Source: an uncultured bacterium
Lineage (GTDB): Bacteria > Bacillota_I > Bacilli_A > RFN20 > CAG-826
Direction: 5' to 3'
Assembly: GCA_949284685.1 (NCBI GenBank)
Contig: CASDWE010000002.1
Span: 660,106 to 724,105 of the forward strand
Length of the DNA stretch: 64,000 nucleotides
Part shown: piece after piece, positions 19,106 through 27,282 of the stretch
Layout of the letters: every line of letters begins with the position of its first letter
Position numbering within the stretch: position 1 is the first letter of the stretch
Translations under genes and position numbers: made by a program
The notes under the pieces: model-generated
Told to the model about the DNA's origin: nothing
Databases searched by the model: none
What the model saw: only the letters and a program-made list of their open reading frames with translations

Positions 19106-19312
19106 ATGAAACTTGCAGCGTTTATTTTATGTTTAATCGCCACTATTGAAATGGGTATATTTTTAATTCCGCTCGCGTGGTGTATTCCAATGACTATTAG
19201 TGTCTATAAAGCATATAATGGCGAAGAATATTTAAGTGCAGGTTTTAAAGTTTGCACATTGCTATTTGTAAGTATGATAGGTGGTATACTATTACTTTGT
19301 GATAACGATTAA
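19106..19312 (+). CDS. Small membrane protein, 68 residues
   Basis: Two hydrophobic helices (AAFILCLIATIEMGIFLIPLAW and FKVCTLLFVSMIGGILLL) flank a short polar loop with KAYNGEEYLSAG. GAGAAGGA precedes the ATG at good spacing and a terminator follows, so it is a single-gene transcript. The pattern resembles small uncharacterised membrane proteins common in Bacilli; no function can be given. Confidence 0.75.
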   Translation: MKLAAFILCLIATIEMGIFLIPLAWCIPMTISVYKAYNGEEYLSAGFKVCTLLFVSMIGGILLLCDND

Positions 19313-19334
19313 TATTTCTTTTTTATCCCTTTTT

Positions 19335-19363
19335 AAACCCTGATTAATTTTAGGGTTTTTTAT
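19335..19363 (+). terminator. Rho-independent terminator
   Basis: AAACCCT (19335-19341) pairs with AGGGTTT (19352-19358), followed by a T tract. It ends the small membrane protein gene. Confidence 0.85.
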
Positions 19364-19403
19364 TTATAAACTTAATTTATAATTATTAGTAGGGAAAATT
19401 AAA

Positions 19404-20774
19404 ATGGAAATTAAAGATATTGTTCAAAAACAAAGAGATTTTTTTAACTCACATCAAACATTTGAAGTTGAATATCGATTAATAGTTTTAAAACAATTAA
19501 AAAAATTATTAATCAAATATGAACCAAAATTTAAAGAAGCTTTTATTAAAGATTATAACAAGCATGAATTTGATTTTTTATCTACGGAATTTATGCTGGT
19601 AATGGATGAATTAAATTATATGATTAAGCATATAAAAAAATTATCAAAGCCAAAGAAAGTTAAAACATCTTTAATTAATTTTCCTAGCAAAGGGAGAATC
19701 TTGGCTGAGCCATATGGTGTTTGTCTTATAATGGCTCCTTGGAATTATCCTTTACAATTAACACTTTCTCCATTAGTGGGAGCTCTAGCAGCAGGAAATT
19801 GTGTCATATTAAAACCAGCATCATATACTAAAAATGTTTCTAACGTTTTATATGAAATGATTAATGAATTAAATTTGCATGAAATTGTTTATGTTGTTTT
19901 AGGCGGAAGAAAAGAAAATCAGGATTTATTAGATCAAAAATTTGATTATATTTTCTTTACGGGTGGCGATACAGTTGGAAAATTAGTTTTAGAAAAAGCT
20001 GCAGTTAATTTGACTCCTGTGTCATTAGAATTGGGAGGAAAGTCTCCTTGCATTGTTACAAAAGATGCGGATGTTGACTTAGCCGCTAAAAGAATTGTAT
20101 GGGGCAAATTTTTAAATGCTGGTCAAACTTGTGTTGCTCCTGATTATATTTGTGTTCATAAGTCAATACACACGATTTTTGTTGATAAGGTTAAAAAATA
20201 TATTTTGAAATATTATTATGATGATAAGATGAAACTTAATGATGATTTTGTTCATCTTATAAATGAAAAACATTTTAATAAAGTAACTTCACTAATTGAT
20301 AAAAGCAAAGTTGTATTTGGTGGAAAAAATAATGGTTTATGTTTAGAACCTACAGTAATAGATAATGTTAAATTTTCTGATCCGATAATGAAGGAAGAAA
20401 TTTTTGGACCTTTAATGCCAATTATTATTTATGATGATATTTATGATTTATTAAGAACTATAAGCAACATGGATAAGCCATTAGCGTTTTATTTATTTTC
20501 AAAAGATAAAAAATTTTCTAAAACAATATTTGAAATCATGTCTTATGGTGGTGGTTGTTATAATGATGTCATTATGCATTTGACTAATCAAAATCTTCCT
20601 TTTGGTGGTGTAGGGCGTTCTGGTATGGGAGCGTATCATGGTAAAAAAACTTTTGATACTTTTACACATTATAAAAGCATTCTTTTAAAAGGAAAAAAAG
20701 AATTAAATTTAAAATATCCGCCTAATAATAAGTCAAAAACTAATCTTCTTAAAAAAATGATTGGAATTAAATAA
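19404..20774 (+). CDS. NAD(P)-dependent aldehyde dehydrogenase
   Basis: 456 residues, the length of the fatty-aldehyde/coniferyl-aldehyde subgroup. MAPWNYPLQLTLSPL and LKPAS bind the cofactor; LELGGKSP supplies the general base Glu209 and LNAGQTCVAPDY the catalytic Cys243; EEIFGPLMPI closes the fold. It oxidises aldehydes to acids. The C-terminal tail is basic (KKELNLKYPPNNKSKTNLLKKM) and may touch the membrane, as in class 3 fatty aldehyde dehydrogenases. AGGGAAA lies upstream. The specific substrate is unknown. Confidence 0.92.
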   Translation: MEIKDIVQKQRDFFNSHQTFEVEYRLIVLKQLKKLLIKYEPKFKEAFIKDYNKHEFDFLSTEFMLVMDELNYMIKHIKKLSKPKKVKTSLINFPSKGRILAEPYGVCLIMAPWNYPLQLTLSPLVGALAAGNCVILKPASYTKNVSNVLYEMINELNLHEIVYVVLGGRKENQDLLDQKFDYIFFTGGDTVGKLVLEKAAVNLTPVSLELGGKSPCIVTKDADVDLAAKRIVWGKFLNAGQTCVAPDYICVHKSIHTIFVDKVKKYILKYYYDDKMKLNDDFVHLINEKHFNKVTSLIDKSKVVFGGKNNGLCLEPTVIDNVKFSDPIMKEEIFGPLMPIIIYDDIYDLLRTISNMDKPLAFYLFSKDKKFSKTIFEIMSYGGGCYNDVIMHLTNQNLPFGGVGRSGMGAYHGKKTFDTFTHYKSILLKGKKELNLKYPPNNKSKTNLLKKMIGIK

Positions 20775-20779
20775 AAATA

Positions 20780-21499
20780 TTATTTTCTTTTTAAAAAATA
20801 ATGGAAATCAGATTGTCGCATTAAATAATCGTAATAATTGCTATTTTTATAATTTATAACTAATTCTTTAGTGGTCTTAATTTTGTAATTTACAAAATAT
20901 TTATCATTAGATAAAAATCTTTTAAAAGAAATAATATCTAAAATTATTTTTTCATTTTTAATTGCATTTTTGCATTTTATATTGAAAATAATTCCACATA
21001 TACATTCAAAAGATAAAACTATAAATATTATTAAAATTATAGTTATAAGCGCTACTGAATTTTGATTGAATAAATCAACAAAAAAGTTATTGTAATAATC
21101 AAATATAAAAAAGGAAAAAATAAATATAGAAATTGAATAAAATATGGCAAAAATCAAATAAATAATCCATTTTTGCTGAATTTTTAATATATTTTGATAA
21201 TTTTTATAAATATTAAATTTCGTTTTATTGATTAAATTTATAATGTAATTTGCACCAAAAAATATTGTTGCTACTATTAATGAAGATAACAAATAATTAA
21301 TATATTTAAAATTTGTATAATTAATCAAATTAAGACAATAAATTAAAGAAAACAACAATCCGTTTTTAAAATCAAATGGAAGAATAAAATTGTTAATATT
21401 AATTAATTTTTTATTAATAATTATCGATACAAGATTTATTAATATTGAAAATAGGAATCCTGTAAGAATTGATAATAGAAGATATAAAATAAAATCCAT
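20780..21499 (-). CDS. Multi-spanning membrane protein of unknown function
   Basis: 239 residues, rich in Ile, Asn, Phe and Lys, with roughly six hydrophobic spans (for example FILYLLLSILTGFLFSILI and ILIIFIVLSFECICGIIF) and a basic C-terminal tail. No conserved motif recognised. It is convergent with the aldehyde dehydrogenase (five bases between stops) and divergent from the YqeY-like gene. Composition is lower-complexity than its neighbours, so function is open. Confidence 0.6.
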   Translation of the reverse strand: MDFILYLLLSILTGFLFSILINLVSIIINKKLININNFILPFDFKNGLLFSLIYCLNLINYTNFKYINYLLSSLIVATIFFGANYIINLINKTKFNIYKNYQNILKIQQKWIIYLIFAIFYSISIFIFSFFIFDYYNNFFVDLFNQNSVALITIILIIFIVLSFECICGIIFNIKCKNAIKNEKIILDIISFKRFLSNDKYFVNYKIKTTKELVINYKNSNYYDYLMRQSDFHYFLKRK

Positions 21500-21555
21500 A
21501 AATCTTACCGCTATGACTAATTAAATATTATAATATTTATAAGGAGAACAAGATA

Positions 21556-21987
21556 ATGATTTTAGAAGAATTAAAAAAAGAAAATATAAATGCATTAAAA
21601 CAACACGATAATGTTTTAAGAGGCATTTTAAGTGTTTTATTAAACAAAATCAAATTAGCGGAAGTCGAAAAAAGAATTAAAAATGAAGAAATAGGGGACG
21701 CTGACATAATTAACATTATAATGAAAACTTGCAAAGAATTAGAAGATGAAAAAGCAGGATATGAAAGTGTTAATAATCTTCAAAAAGTAGAAGAAATTAA
21801 TCGACAAAGCGAATTTATTAAACAATATTTACCAAAAATGTTAACTTATGAAGAAATTGTTAACAAAATCAATAACTTAGAAGACAAATCAATACCAATA
21901 GTAATGAAATATTTTAAAACAAATTATGCTGGTCAAGTCGATATGGCATTAGTTAATAAAGCAGTTAAAGAAATTAACAACAAATAA
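21556..21987 (+). CDS. GatB/YqeY domain-containing protein
   Basis: 143 residues, the normal size of the YqeY family. The start LEELKKENINALKQHDNVLRGILSVLLNKIKLAEVEKR and later ADIINIIMKTCKELEDEKAGYES and FIKQYLPKMLTYEEI follow the family throughout. The domain also forms the tail of the GatB amidotransferase subunit and binds tRNA there; stand-alone YqeY is thought to act in tRNA-dependent amidation or tRNA handling. AAGGAGA precedes the ATG. It lies directly before the tRNA-Trp gene. Confidence 0.9.
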   Translation: MILEELKKENINALKQHDNVLRGILSVLLNKIKLAEVEKRIKNEEIGDADIINIIMKTCKELEDEKAGYESVNNLQKVEEINRQSEFIKQYLPKMLTYEEIVNKINNLEDKSIPIVMKYFKTNYAGQVDMALVNKAVKEINNK

Positions 21988-21991
21988 AATC

Positions 21992-22020
21992 TTGTTAAAA
22001 GCGCTAACATTTTATATAAT
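21992..22020 (+). promoter_or_regulatory. Promoter of tRNA-Trp
   Basis: TTGTTA (21992-21997), 17 bases, TATAAT (22015-22020). The segment GTTAAAAGCGCT (21994 on) and AGCGCTTAAC (before the tRNA) form an inverted repeat around the -10 box. Confidence 0.7.
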
Positions 22021-22039
22021 TTATAAGCGCTTAACATAT

Positions 22040-22113
22040 AGGGGTGTAGTACAATGGTAGTACAATGGTCTCCAAAACCACTGACGCGAGTTCGATTCTT
22101 GTCACCCCTGCCA
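22040..22113 (+). tRNA. tRNA-Trp (CCA anticodon)
   Basis: Acceptor arms AGGGGTG (22040-22046) and CACCCCT (22103-22109) pair perfectly; D stem GTAC/GTAC; anticodon loop CTCCAAA gives CCA, reading UGG; T loop TTCGATT with stem GCGAG/CTTGT. Discriminator G and CCA end are encoded. With in-frame UGA codons serving as stops across the window, this supports the standard code. Confidence 0.95.
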
Positions 22114-22127
22114 CAGAAACCAGTAAT

Positions 22128-22150
22128 TGCTCGTTAAATCGGGCATTTTT
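22128..22150 (+). terminator. Terminator after tRNA-Trp
   Basis: TGCTCG (22128-22133) pairs with CGGGCA (22140-22145), one G-U pair, six-base loop, then a T run. Confidence 0.8.
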
Positions 22151-22859
22151 TAATTTTAGGAGTTTTGCTAGTAGATTAAAATTTTGTTCGAACTTGCAAG
22201 ATTTTAAAAATTTTGTTTTACTAGAAAATGAAAGCCTACTAGAAAAACGATACCCTATCAGAGAAGTGTATTTTATACTTCATGATAGCCGCAAGTAGTG
22301 ATGAAAATTTTAGGTATTTAATAAATAATTTATAAACTTGTTTTTAAACTTTTATATAATCAAGTTGTAAGTGATGGTGTTTTATGAATTTAACAAATGA
22401 AATCGCAATTATCAGCGAGGTCCTACAAATAAACGAGTTCGATCTCTCAGGTAAATTAGGTGTCTGATAAACACATATGATGTGAAAGCATTATAGGTTT
22501 TTACCAATTTATGTTAGCTATGTCTATCCTATTTTATGGTCCTATTATAGCCATTGAAAATAATCTTTTAACTGAGATAAACAGATTGAAATTTTTAATA
22601 CTTTAAATAATTAAGGCTATAAAATTTTTAAAAGTATTGGAAGTTAAAAAAGATATTTTATGAACAAAATCAGTCATAAACAGCAATTTTGATAAAGAAT
22701 TATTTATGAATAAATCCGACAAGAAAGTAGCACAGTCTAATTTAATAGTGCTATTCGATTATAAAAATATAAATATATTTTTATATAAGAATATGTGTCC
22801 TATATGCATTTTATGGATTGATTTTTTTAAAATGTATGATTAAATTGTAAGGAAAACAT
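22151..22859. other. Gene-poor stretch downstream of tRNA-Trp
   Basis: No convincing intact gene. It holds an imperfect inverted repeat (CTAGTA at 22168 with TACTAG at 22219), a hairpin from TATCA (22256) to TGATA (22287) whose inner arms are GAAGTGTAT and ATACTTC, and a stub reading frame at 22384-22467. From 22468 to 22859 I see nothing that can be named. This could be the remains of an element inserted beside the tRNA. Confidence 0.45.
22384..22467 (+). pseudogene. 27-codon stub resembling the N-terminus of an XRE-type helix-turn-helix protein
   Basis: The frame reads MNLTNEIAIISEVLQINEFD then LSGKLGV and stops. The spacing of LQINEFDLSGKLGV is like the first two helices of XRE-type repressors or DUF-type antitoxins, but the recognition helix is missing. 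The call is weak because the match is short. Confidence 0.3.
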
Positions 22860-23009
22860 ATGAAAAATAGAATCTCAGGTTATAAAATCTTTATTTTATC
22901 TAATTTAGTTGTTTTATCTTTCTCTTTTGCTGGAAATAAAACGTTCAACAATATGACATCAGCCCGAGATTTTAATGAATTAAGTTTGCAATCTAGATCA
23001 TTGAATTAA
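22860..23009 (+). CDS. Possible exported 49-residue peptide
   Basis: A good ribosome site (AAGGAAAA) precedes the ATG. The product has a basic start, a hydrophobic core (IFILSNLVVLSFSFAG) like a signal peptide, and a polar tail of about 25 residues. No lipobox Cys. It could be a small secreted peptide or the stub of a larger exported protein, since the polar tail (SARDFNELSLQSRSLN) looks like a mature N-terminus cut short. Confidence 0.4.
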   Translation: MKNRISGYKIFILSNLVVLSFSFAGNKTFNNMTSARDFNELSLQSRSLN

Positions 23010-23069
23010 ACTAATATAATCGATTTATCTTACTAATAGAATGAATATAACAACTGCGGAGTATTAATT

Positions 23070-23769
23070 ATGGTTGAAGAAACTAAAAGGAAAACAATTA
23101 AAATTATCATCAGTGTAAGTACGTGTATTTTATCTTTAGGATTGGGTTTTGGTGTTGGCTATGGAGTCTATAAAGCAGTGAATCGAGGAGTGCCTAACGA
23201 CATTGTTAAAAATTATTATGAAAATGGAGAGTATCATTTTGAATATGAGTTAGGAGAAAGGCCATCGTTTTTAAAATTAGATTCCGCTATAGAAGATGCA
23301 AGTATTACTTTAGATTCTAATATTAGTAACTATGATTTTAATATTAATAATTGGAGTAGTAATAATTATACTGGCTTATGGTACATTCAATAATTTTACT
23401 ATTCCTAAAATCAATAATGCCCAAGGTGATAAATATTCTATTTTTGATGCTTTTACACCTTTTGCTTTTACTTATCAAAATGAAACTCATATTTTATGTA
23501 TTTTAGGAAGAGAATATGCTTCATATGATGAAAATGGTAAAGCTTTAGGTTATTATTTATCAGTAAAATTAGAATTTTGTCATTATGATTATGATAAAGA
23601 ATTTGATTATGATGATTACGCTAATACTAAATTAAAGCCGTATTACATTATAAATTTCAGACTCAACGATGAATTATATGAAGATTCCAAATGCTATGAT
23701 AAAGATTATAAAAATCTATATGCAATAACAAAAGATTTTGATAAGGAGGAAAGTAATAGTGCAAATTAA
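23070..23769 (+). pseudogene. Membrane-anchored extracytoplasmic protein, broken by one frameshift
   Basis: The first frame (23070-23393) encodes a basic start, one membrane helix (IIISVSTCILSLGLGFGVGYGVY) and a soluble stretch ending near NINNWSSNNYTG. The second frame (23332-23769) continues the same kind of protein from AYGTFNNFTIPKINNAQGD to DFDKEESNSAN. Joining them near 23375 with a one-base change gives one protein of about 230 residues: a signal anchor and an acidic, Tyr-rich outer domain. No family recognised. AAGGAGGA at its 3' end belongs to the next small gene. Sequencing error is an alternative to real decay. Confidence 0.55.
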
Positions 23770-23884
23770 AACAAAAAAAGCCTTACTAATTACTGGATGT
23801 GTTGTTTTATTGATCTTGCTTTTTGCTTTAGGTTTTTCTATGGGCATGTTATTAGGTGCTGCAACGACTCCTGCTTTTTTATAA
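23759..23884 (+). CDS. 41-residue single-span membrane peptide
   Basis: A GTG start lies behind the strong ribosome site AAGGAGGAAAG. The product is MQIKTKKALLITGCVVLLIL continuing to LFALGFSMGMLLGAATTPAFL: a basic start and one long Gly-containing helix. It overlaps the end of the preceding broken gene by 11 bases and is followed directly by a terminator, so it is the last gene of that unit. The preceding protein also begins with a Gly-rich helix, hinting at a helix-helix pair (inference). Confidence 0.55.
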   Translation: MQIKTKKALLITGCVVLLILLFALGFSMGMLLGAATTPAFL

Positions 23885-23905
23885 AAAGTAGTAAATAAAA
23901 TTAAT

Positions 23906-23930
23906 AAACGCTCATCATGAGTGTTTATTT
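23906..23930 (+). terminator. Rho-independent terminator (copy A of a repeated module)
   Basis: AAACGCTCA (23906-23914) pairs with TGAGTGTTT (23918-23926) across a three-base loop. The hairpin and about 13 flanking bases are almost identical to those at 25801-25835. Confidence 0.8.
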
Positions 23931-24169
23931 GCAACTTATAATTTATTCAAGATTAACATTTATCTTTTAACATAAAATCAGTAATATAAAATTTTAAAAT
24001 CATTGATGTTATCTATAACTATGTTTATTATTTTGGATTATTCTAGAAAGATTTTATATTAAAATATTAATCTATGATTAATAAAAATTATGTTTTAAAC
24101 AAATTATTTATTTTATTTAATTTACTAATATAATTGTTAGTATATTTTTATTTTTAAAGGGGAAAAAAT

Positions 24170-25801
24170 ATGAAAAAAATTTCTATTTTATCATTTGTTA
24201 GTGCAACACTTATGATATTAAGTGGCTGTGTCAGCGTAGATAATTCATCATCTTCGTTAAGCTCAAAACCAACATCTATCCTTCCGCCATTTTCTAGCCA
24301 AACTTTGTTAGAAAATTTAAGAGCAGATTTATCTATAAGTGGTACATTGACAAAAATCAATTTAACTAATAATGTTGAAACCAATAGCAATCTTAAAACA
24401 TTTATTGGAAGTAATGAATTTTATTTAAATGAAACTGATAAGACCAGTGGGGAAAATATTACTAATCTTCACTATTTTAAGGACAAAGAAGGATCATTGA
24501 CTACGAAAAAGATTGATAATCATAATGAAGTTGTTTCAGTAAAAATGGTTGATGAAACATCGGGCGATTTAGTGGATTTTGATGATTTGATTATCAATCC
24601 ATTTTCATTATTAGATGCTGATGATTTTAATGTTTCTAGACCGGATTTTAAAAGCGTATCGGTTGATATGAATAAACTAACTTCGGACAATATTATCGCC
24701 TCTTTAATTACTGGATATGAATTTGAAATTAATGAGATGATAATTGATTTAGATGATAATTATTTGCCTAACAAAATCACTTTAAATAGTGTAAGCGAAA
24801 ATGAATCGTTAACATATCAATATGTTGGTAATTTTACTAATAAACAGCAATTAAACATCGAAGAAATTAAACCATATGAGCATAGTAGCGATAACGATTT
24901 GCTAAAAGAAGCATTGGAGGCTTTAAAAAATCAAAACTACACATTAACTCTATATAGTAGTGCATATTCTTTGGAAGAACCGCATTCAAAACTTATATCA
25001 ACAAAAATTGGTTATTTAGTATCTTCTGTTGGAGTTAGTAATACATATGGCATGATTCAAGAGCCAAATGGTGGAGTTGCTGCTGTTGAAGTTGAATCAA
25101 ACTCTTTAGGAGATTATTTAAAAGGCGTTGAAGAAATAAATAGAGATGATTCAATATCAAATCATTTATTTAATCTTGATTTCAGTGCTGATTTGTTTAG
25201 AAAGACTGATGCAGGATATGAACTTATCGATGGATATGAATATCTCAATCTATTATTGCCTGAATGCATATATAATATGATTTACTTATATATTTCTTCT
25301 CCTTTAATTTTTACTATTGAAGAAGATTTATCAAAAATTACATACACTTATGATTTTAATTTTTTAAATCAAGGAACAATTAAAGCTGAGATTATTAGTA
25401 TAGGAACAACAGTGTTCCCGTTTGATTTACTAGAACAATATGAGCCATATTTTATGCCTAAAAATTGGACAGAATATGATAGTGATTTAAAAGAAGAATG
25501 TGATGCATTATTTGGTAAAGACATGAATGAAGTAGTGCCATTTTATTTTCCTGTTGAAGAAGGAAAATATAGTTATAGCGGAGTTTGGGGAAATGAACTT
25601 CAATTAGAGATAACTACAGAAACTCAAGAAAGAGCAGATGAAATTATAGCCGAATACAAAGAGTTAGCATTAGACATGGGCTATACGTATAATCAAGAGC
25701 TCGATCAATATGAAAACGCTGATGGAATAATATTAAAAATAGAAGTAATCGATTTCTTTGGCCAAATCACTGTTAGATTTACATTTTCAATTGCTGAATA
25801 A
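24170..25801 (+). CDS. Large lipoprotein of unknown function
   Basis: 543 residues. Signal peptide with lipobox LSGC (Cys20) and a Ser-rich linker (SSSSLSSKPTS). The long mature part is acidic with repeating beta-type sequence (ENVETNSNLKTFIGSNEFYL, YEFEINEMIIDLDDNYLPNKI), resembling LolA/LppX-like lipid-carrier or other large outward-facing lipoproteins of gut Bacilli, but no motif fixes this. The C-terminus has a separate alpha/beta segment (ITTETQERADEIIAEYKELALDMGYTYNQ). AAGGGGAAA precedes the ATG. It is transcribed alone and ends at a strong terminator. Confidence 0.7.
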   Translation: MKKISILSFVSATLMILSGCVSVDNSSSSLSSKPTSILPPFSSQTLLENLRADLSISGTLTKINLTNNVETNSNLKTFIGSNEFYLNETDKTSGENITNLHYFKDKEGSLTTKKIDNHNEVVSVKMVDETSGDLVDFDDLIINPFSLLDADDFNVSRPDFKSVSVDMNKLTSDNIIASLITGYEFEINEMIIDLDDNYLPNKITLNSVSENESLTYQYVGNFTNKQQLNIEEIKPYEHSSDNDLLKEALEALKNQNYTLTLYSSAYSLEEPHSKLISTKIGYLVSSVGVSNTYGMIQEPNGGVAAVEVESNSLGDYLKGVEEINRDDSISNHLFNLDFSADLFRKTDAGYELIDGYEYLNLLLPECIYNMIYLYISSPLIFTIEEDLSKITYTYDFNFLNQGTIKAEIISIGTTVFPFDLLEQYEPYFMPKNWTEYDSDLKEECDALFGKDMNEVVPFYFPVEEGKYSYSGVWGNELQLEITTETQERADEIIAEYKELALDMGYTYNQELDQYENADGIILKIEVIDFFGQITVRFTFSIAE

Positions 25802-25812
25802 ATAAAATTAAT

Positions 25813-25835
25813 AAACGCTCATTATGAGCGTTTTT
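25813..25835 (+). terminator. Rho-independent terminator (copy B of a repeated module)
   Basis: AAACGCTCA (25813-25821) pairs with TGAGCGTTT (25825-25833) across TTA, then T5. It nearly duplicates the hairpin at 23906-23930. Confidence 0.85.
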
Positions 25836-26034
25836 ACTAGCTAAAATTGGCTTTTAAATTTAAATCATGGCTTTTGTAAAATAAAACAATGATAAAAGAT
25901 AAATAAATGTAATTGATGTAACACCGATAATATAATTAAAGTTATTGCATTTAAAAATAAGGGAATAAGATATTTAATTTTTCTTTTGAATAGCAATGAT
26001 AGCATTTATACGTTATTATATATTATTTTTTAAA

Positions 26035-26083
26035 GTGCATATTGCACTTTGAAATTGCACTTTGAAATTGTGTTATTTATAAT
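26035..26083 (+). promoter_or_regulatory. Fic gene promoter with repeat-built operator
   Basis: GTGCATATTGCAC (26035-26047) is a perfect palindrome; its right half begins two tandem 13-bp copies of ATTGCACTTTGAA (26041-26066). The second copy supplies the -35 (TTGCAC, 26055-26060), 17 bases before TATAAT (26078-26083). A bound repressor would cover the promoter. The ATG follows six bases after the -10, so the message should start at the A of ATG. Confidence 0.75.
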
Positions 26084-26089
26084 ATATAT

Positions 26090-27055
26090 ATGAAAAAAAC
26101 AAAATATCTTATTGAAACAGGAATAGGTTTACAAGATGTCGATCAACTAAGCAATTCGACATATTTTTTAAATGAAGCAAATCGATATATAAATGGTGAA
26201 ATTTCATTAGATGAATTAGATAATATTGTTTCTGCATATTATGTAAATAAGTCTAGCATTGGAGATCGAACAGAAGAAGCCGACAAAATATCTATCCGTA
26301 TTGCCAAACTTATTTCTGAAAATTCATTTACATTTACTGTCGGACAATTATTAACAATTCATAAAATTCTTTTTGATGGGATTTTAAAACATCCTGGTGA
26401 AATGAGAAAATATAATTTTTCTAAAAAAGAATGGGTGCTTGATGGTGCTAGTGTAGTTTATGGTGACTATCGAGAATTAGAGAGAACTCTTCAATTTGAT
26501 TTTGAATTAGAAAAAAAGTTTAATTATAAGGATTTATCAATTGATGAAATTATTGAGCATCTTGCAATATTTATTTCCAACCTTTGGCAAATTCATATCT
26601 TTGAAGAAGGAAATACAAGAACTGTTACAGTATTTTTTATTAAATATTTAAAAAGTCTTGGTTTTGATACCACTAACGACACATTTGCGAAGAATTCTTG
26701 GTATTTTAGAAATGCTCTAGTTAGAGCAAATTATAGCAATATTGCGAAAGGTATCTTTCAAGATAGATTGTTTTTAATTAAATTTTTAAGAAATCTCATT
26801 TTAGGAGAAACTAATATTTTGCAAAATAAAGATCTTCATATATCGCAAATTAAAGCACAAGACAAAGATGTTTTTCGACAATCTAGAATTATAAATATGG
26901 TAAAAAATAATCCGAAAATTACCATAGAAAAACTTGCTAAAGAAATAGGCGTTTCAGTCAGAACAATAAAGTCTGTTTTAAAAGTCATGGAAAATAATCA
27001 ACAAATTAAAAGAATTAACGGCAAGCGTTATGGATATTGGGAAGTTTTAAATTAA
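26090..27055 (+). CDS. Fic family protein (AMP-transferase fold) with C-terminal helix-turn-helix
   Basis: 321 residues. The Fic motif is HIFEEGNTRT (His169 to Thr178), a variant of HPFxxGNxRT in which Pro is Ile; the catalytic His, acidic residue and Asn-x-Arg are kept. Upstream HPGEMRKYNF and GASVVYGDYRELER fit the flap region. The last 55 residues (NNPKITIEKLAKEIGVSVRTIKSVLKVMENNQQI) form a DNA-binding domain. Fic enzymes transfer AMP from ATP to Ser/Thr/Tyr of a target. With a fused DNA-binding domain and an operator on its own promoter it probably controls its own expression (inference). No Shine-Dalgarno site; expected to be leaderless. Stands alone without an antitoxin partner. Confidence 0.88.
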   Translation: MKKTKYLIETGIGLQDVDQLSNSTYFLNEANRYINGEISLDELDNIVSAYYVNKSSIGDRTEEADKISIRIAKLISENSFTFTVGQLLTIHKILFDGILKHPGEMRKYNFSKKEWVLDGASVVYGDYRELERTLQFDFELEKKFNYKDLSIDEIIEHLAIFISNLWQIHIFEEGNTRTVTVFFIKYLKSLGFDTTNDTFAKNSWYFRNALVRANYSNIAKGIFQDRLFLIKFLRNLILGETNILQNKDLHISQIKAQDKDVFRQSRIINMVKNNPKITIEKLAKEIGVSVRTIKSVLKVMENNQQIKRINGKRYGYWEVLN

Positions 27056-27282
27056 TACATGATTATTTTTAGAAATCATGTAAAGCTTCGTATTAAAATT
27101 GATTAAATTAAGTTTAAAGCGTCGCAGTGTAATTTTAAAATATAGCGTATCTTTTGATAATGCAATTATGAAAATAGAATTTATATAAAATAGTTATCAA
27201 AAAATATTTTACTTTATTAAAAGTTATGTTTTTTATGATTTAATATGCTATTATTTAAATAGTTATTTAGGAAAGTAAAAAA

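Noticed and set aside
22065-22298. 78-codon frame running out of the tRNA-Trp gene
   Set aside because: It starts inside the tRNA, crosses its terminator and has no ribosome site; coding is very unlikely.
22428-22446. CGAGTTCGAT resembling the T-arm of tRNA-Trp, a possible att duplicate
   Set aside because: Only ten bases match the tRNA and the similarity stops at once on both sides; no integrase is near.
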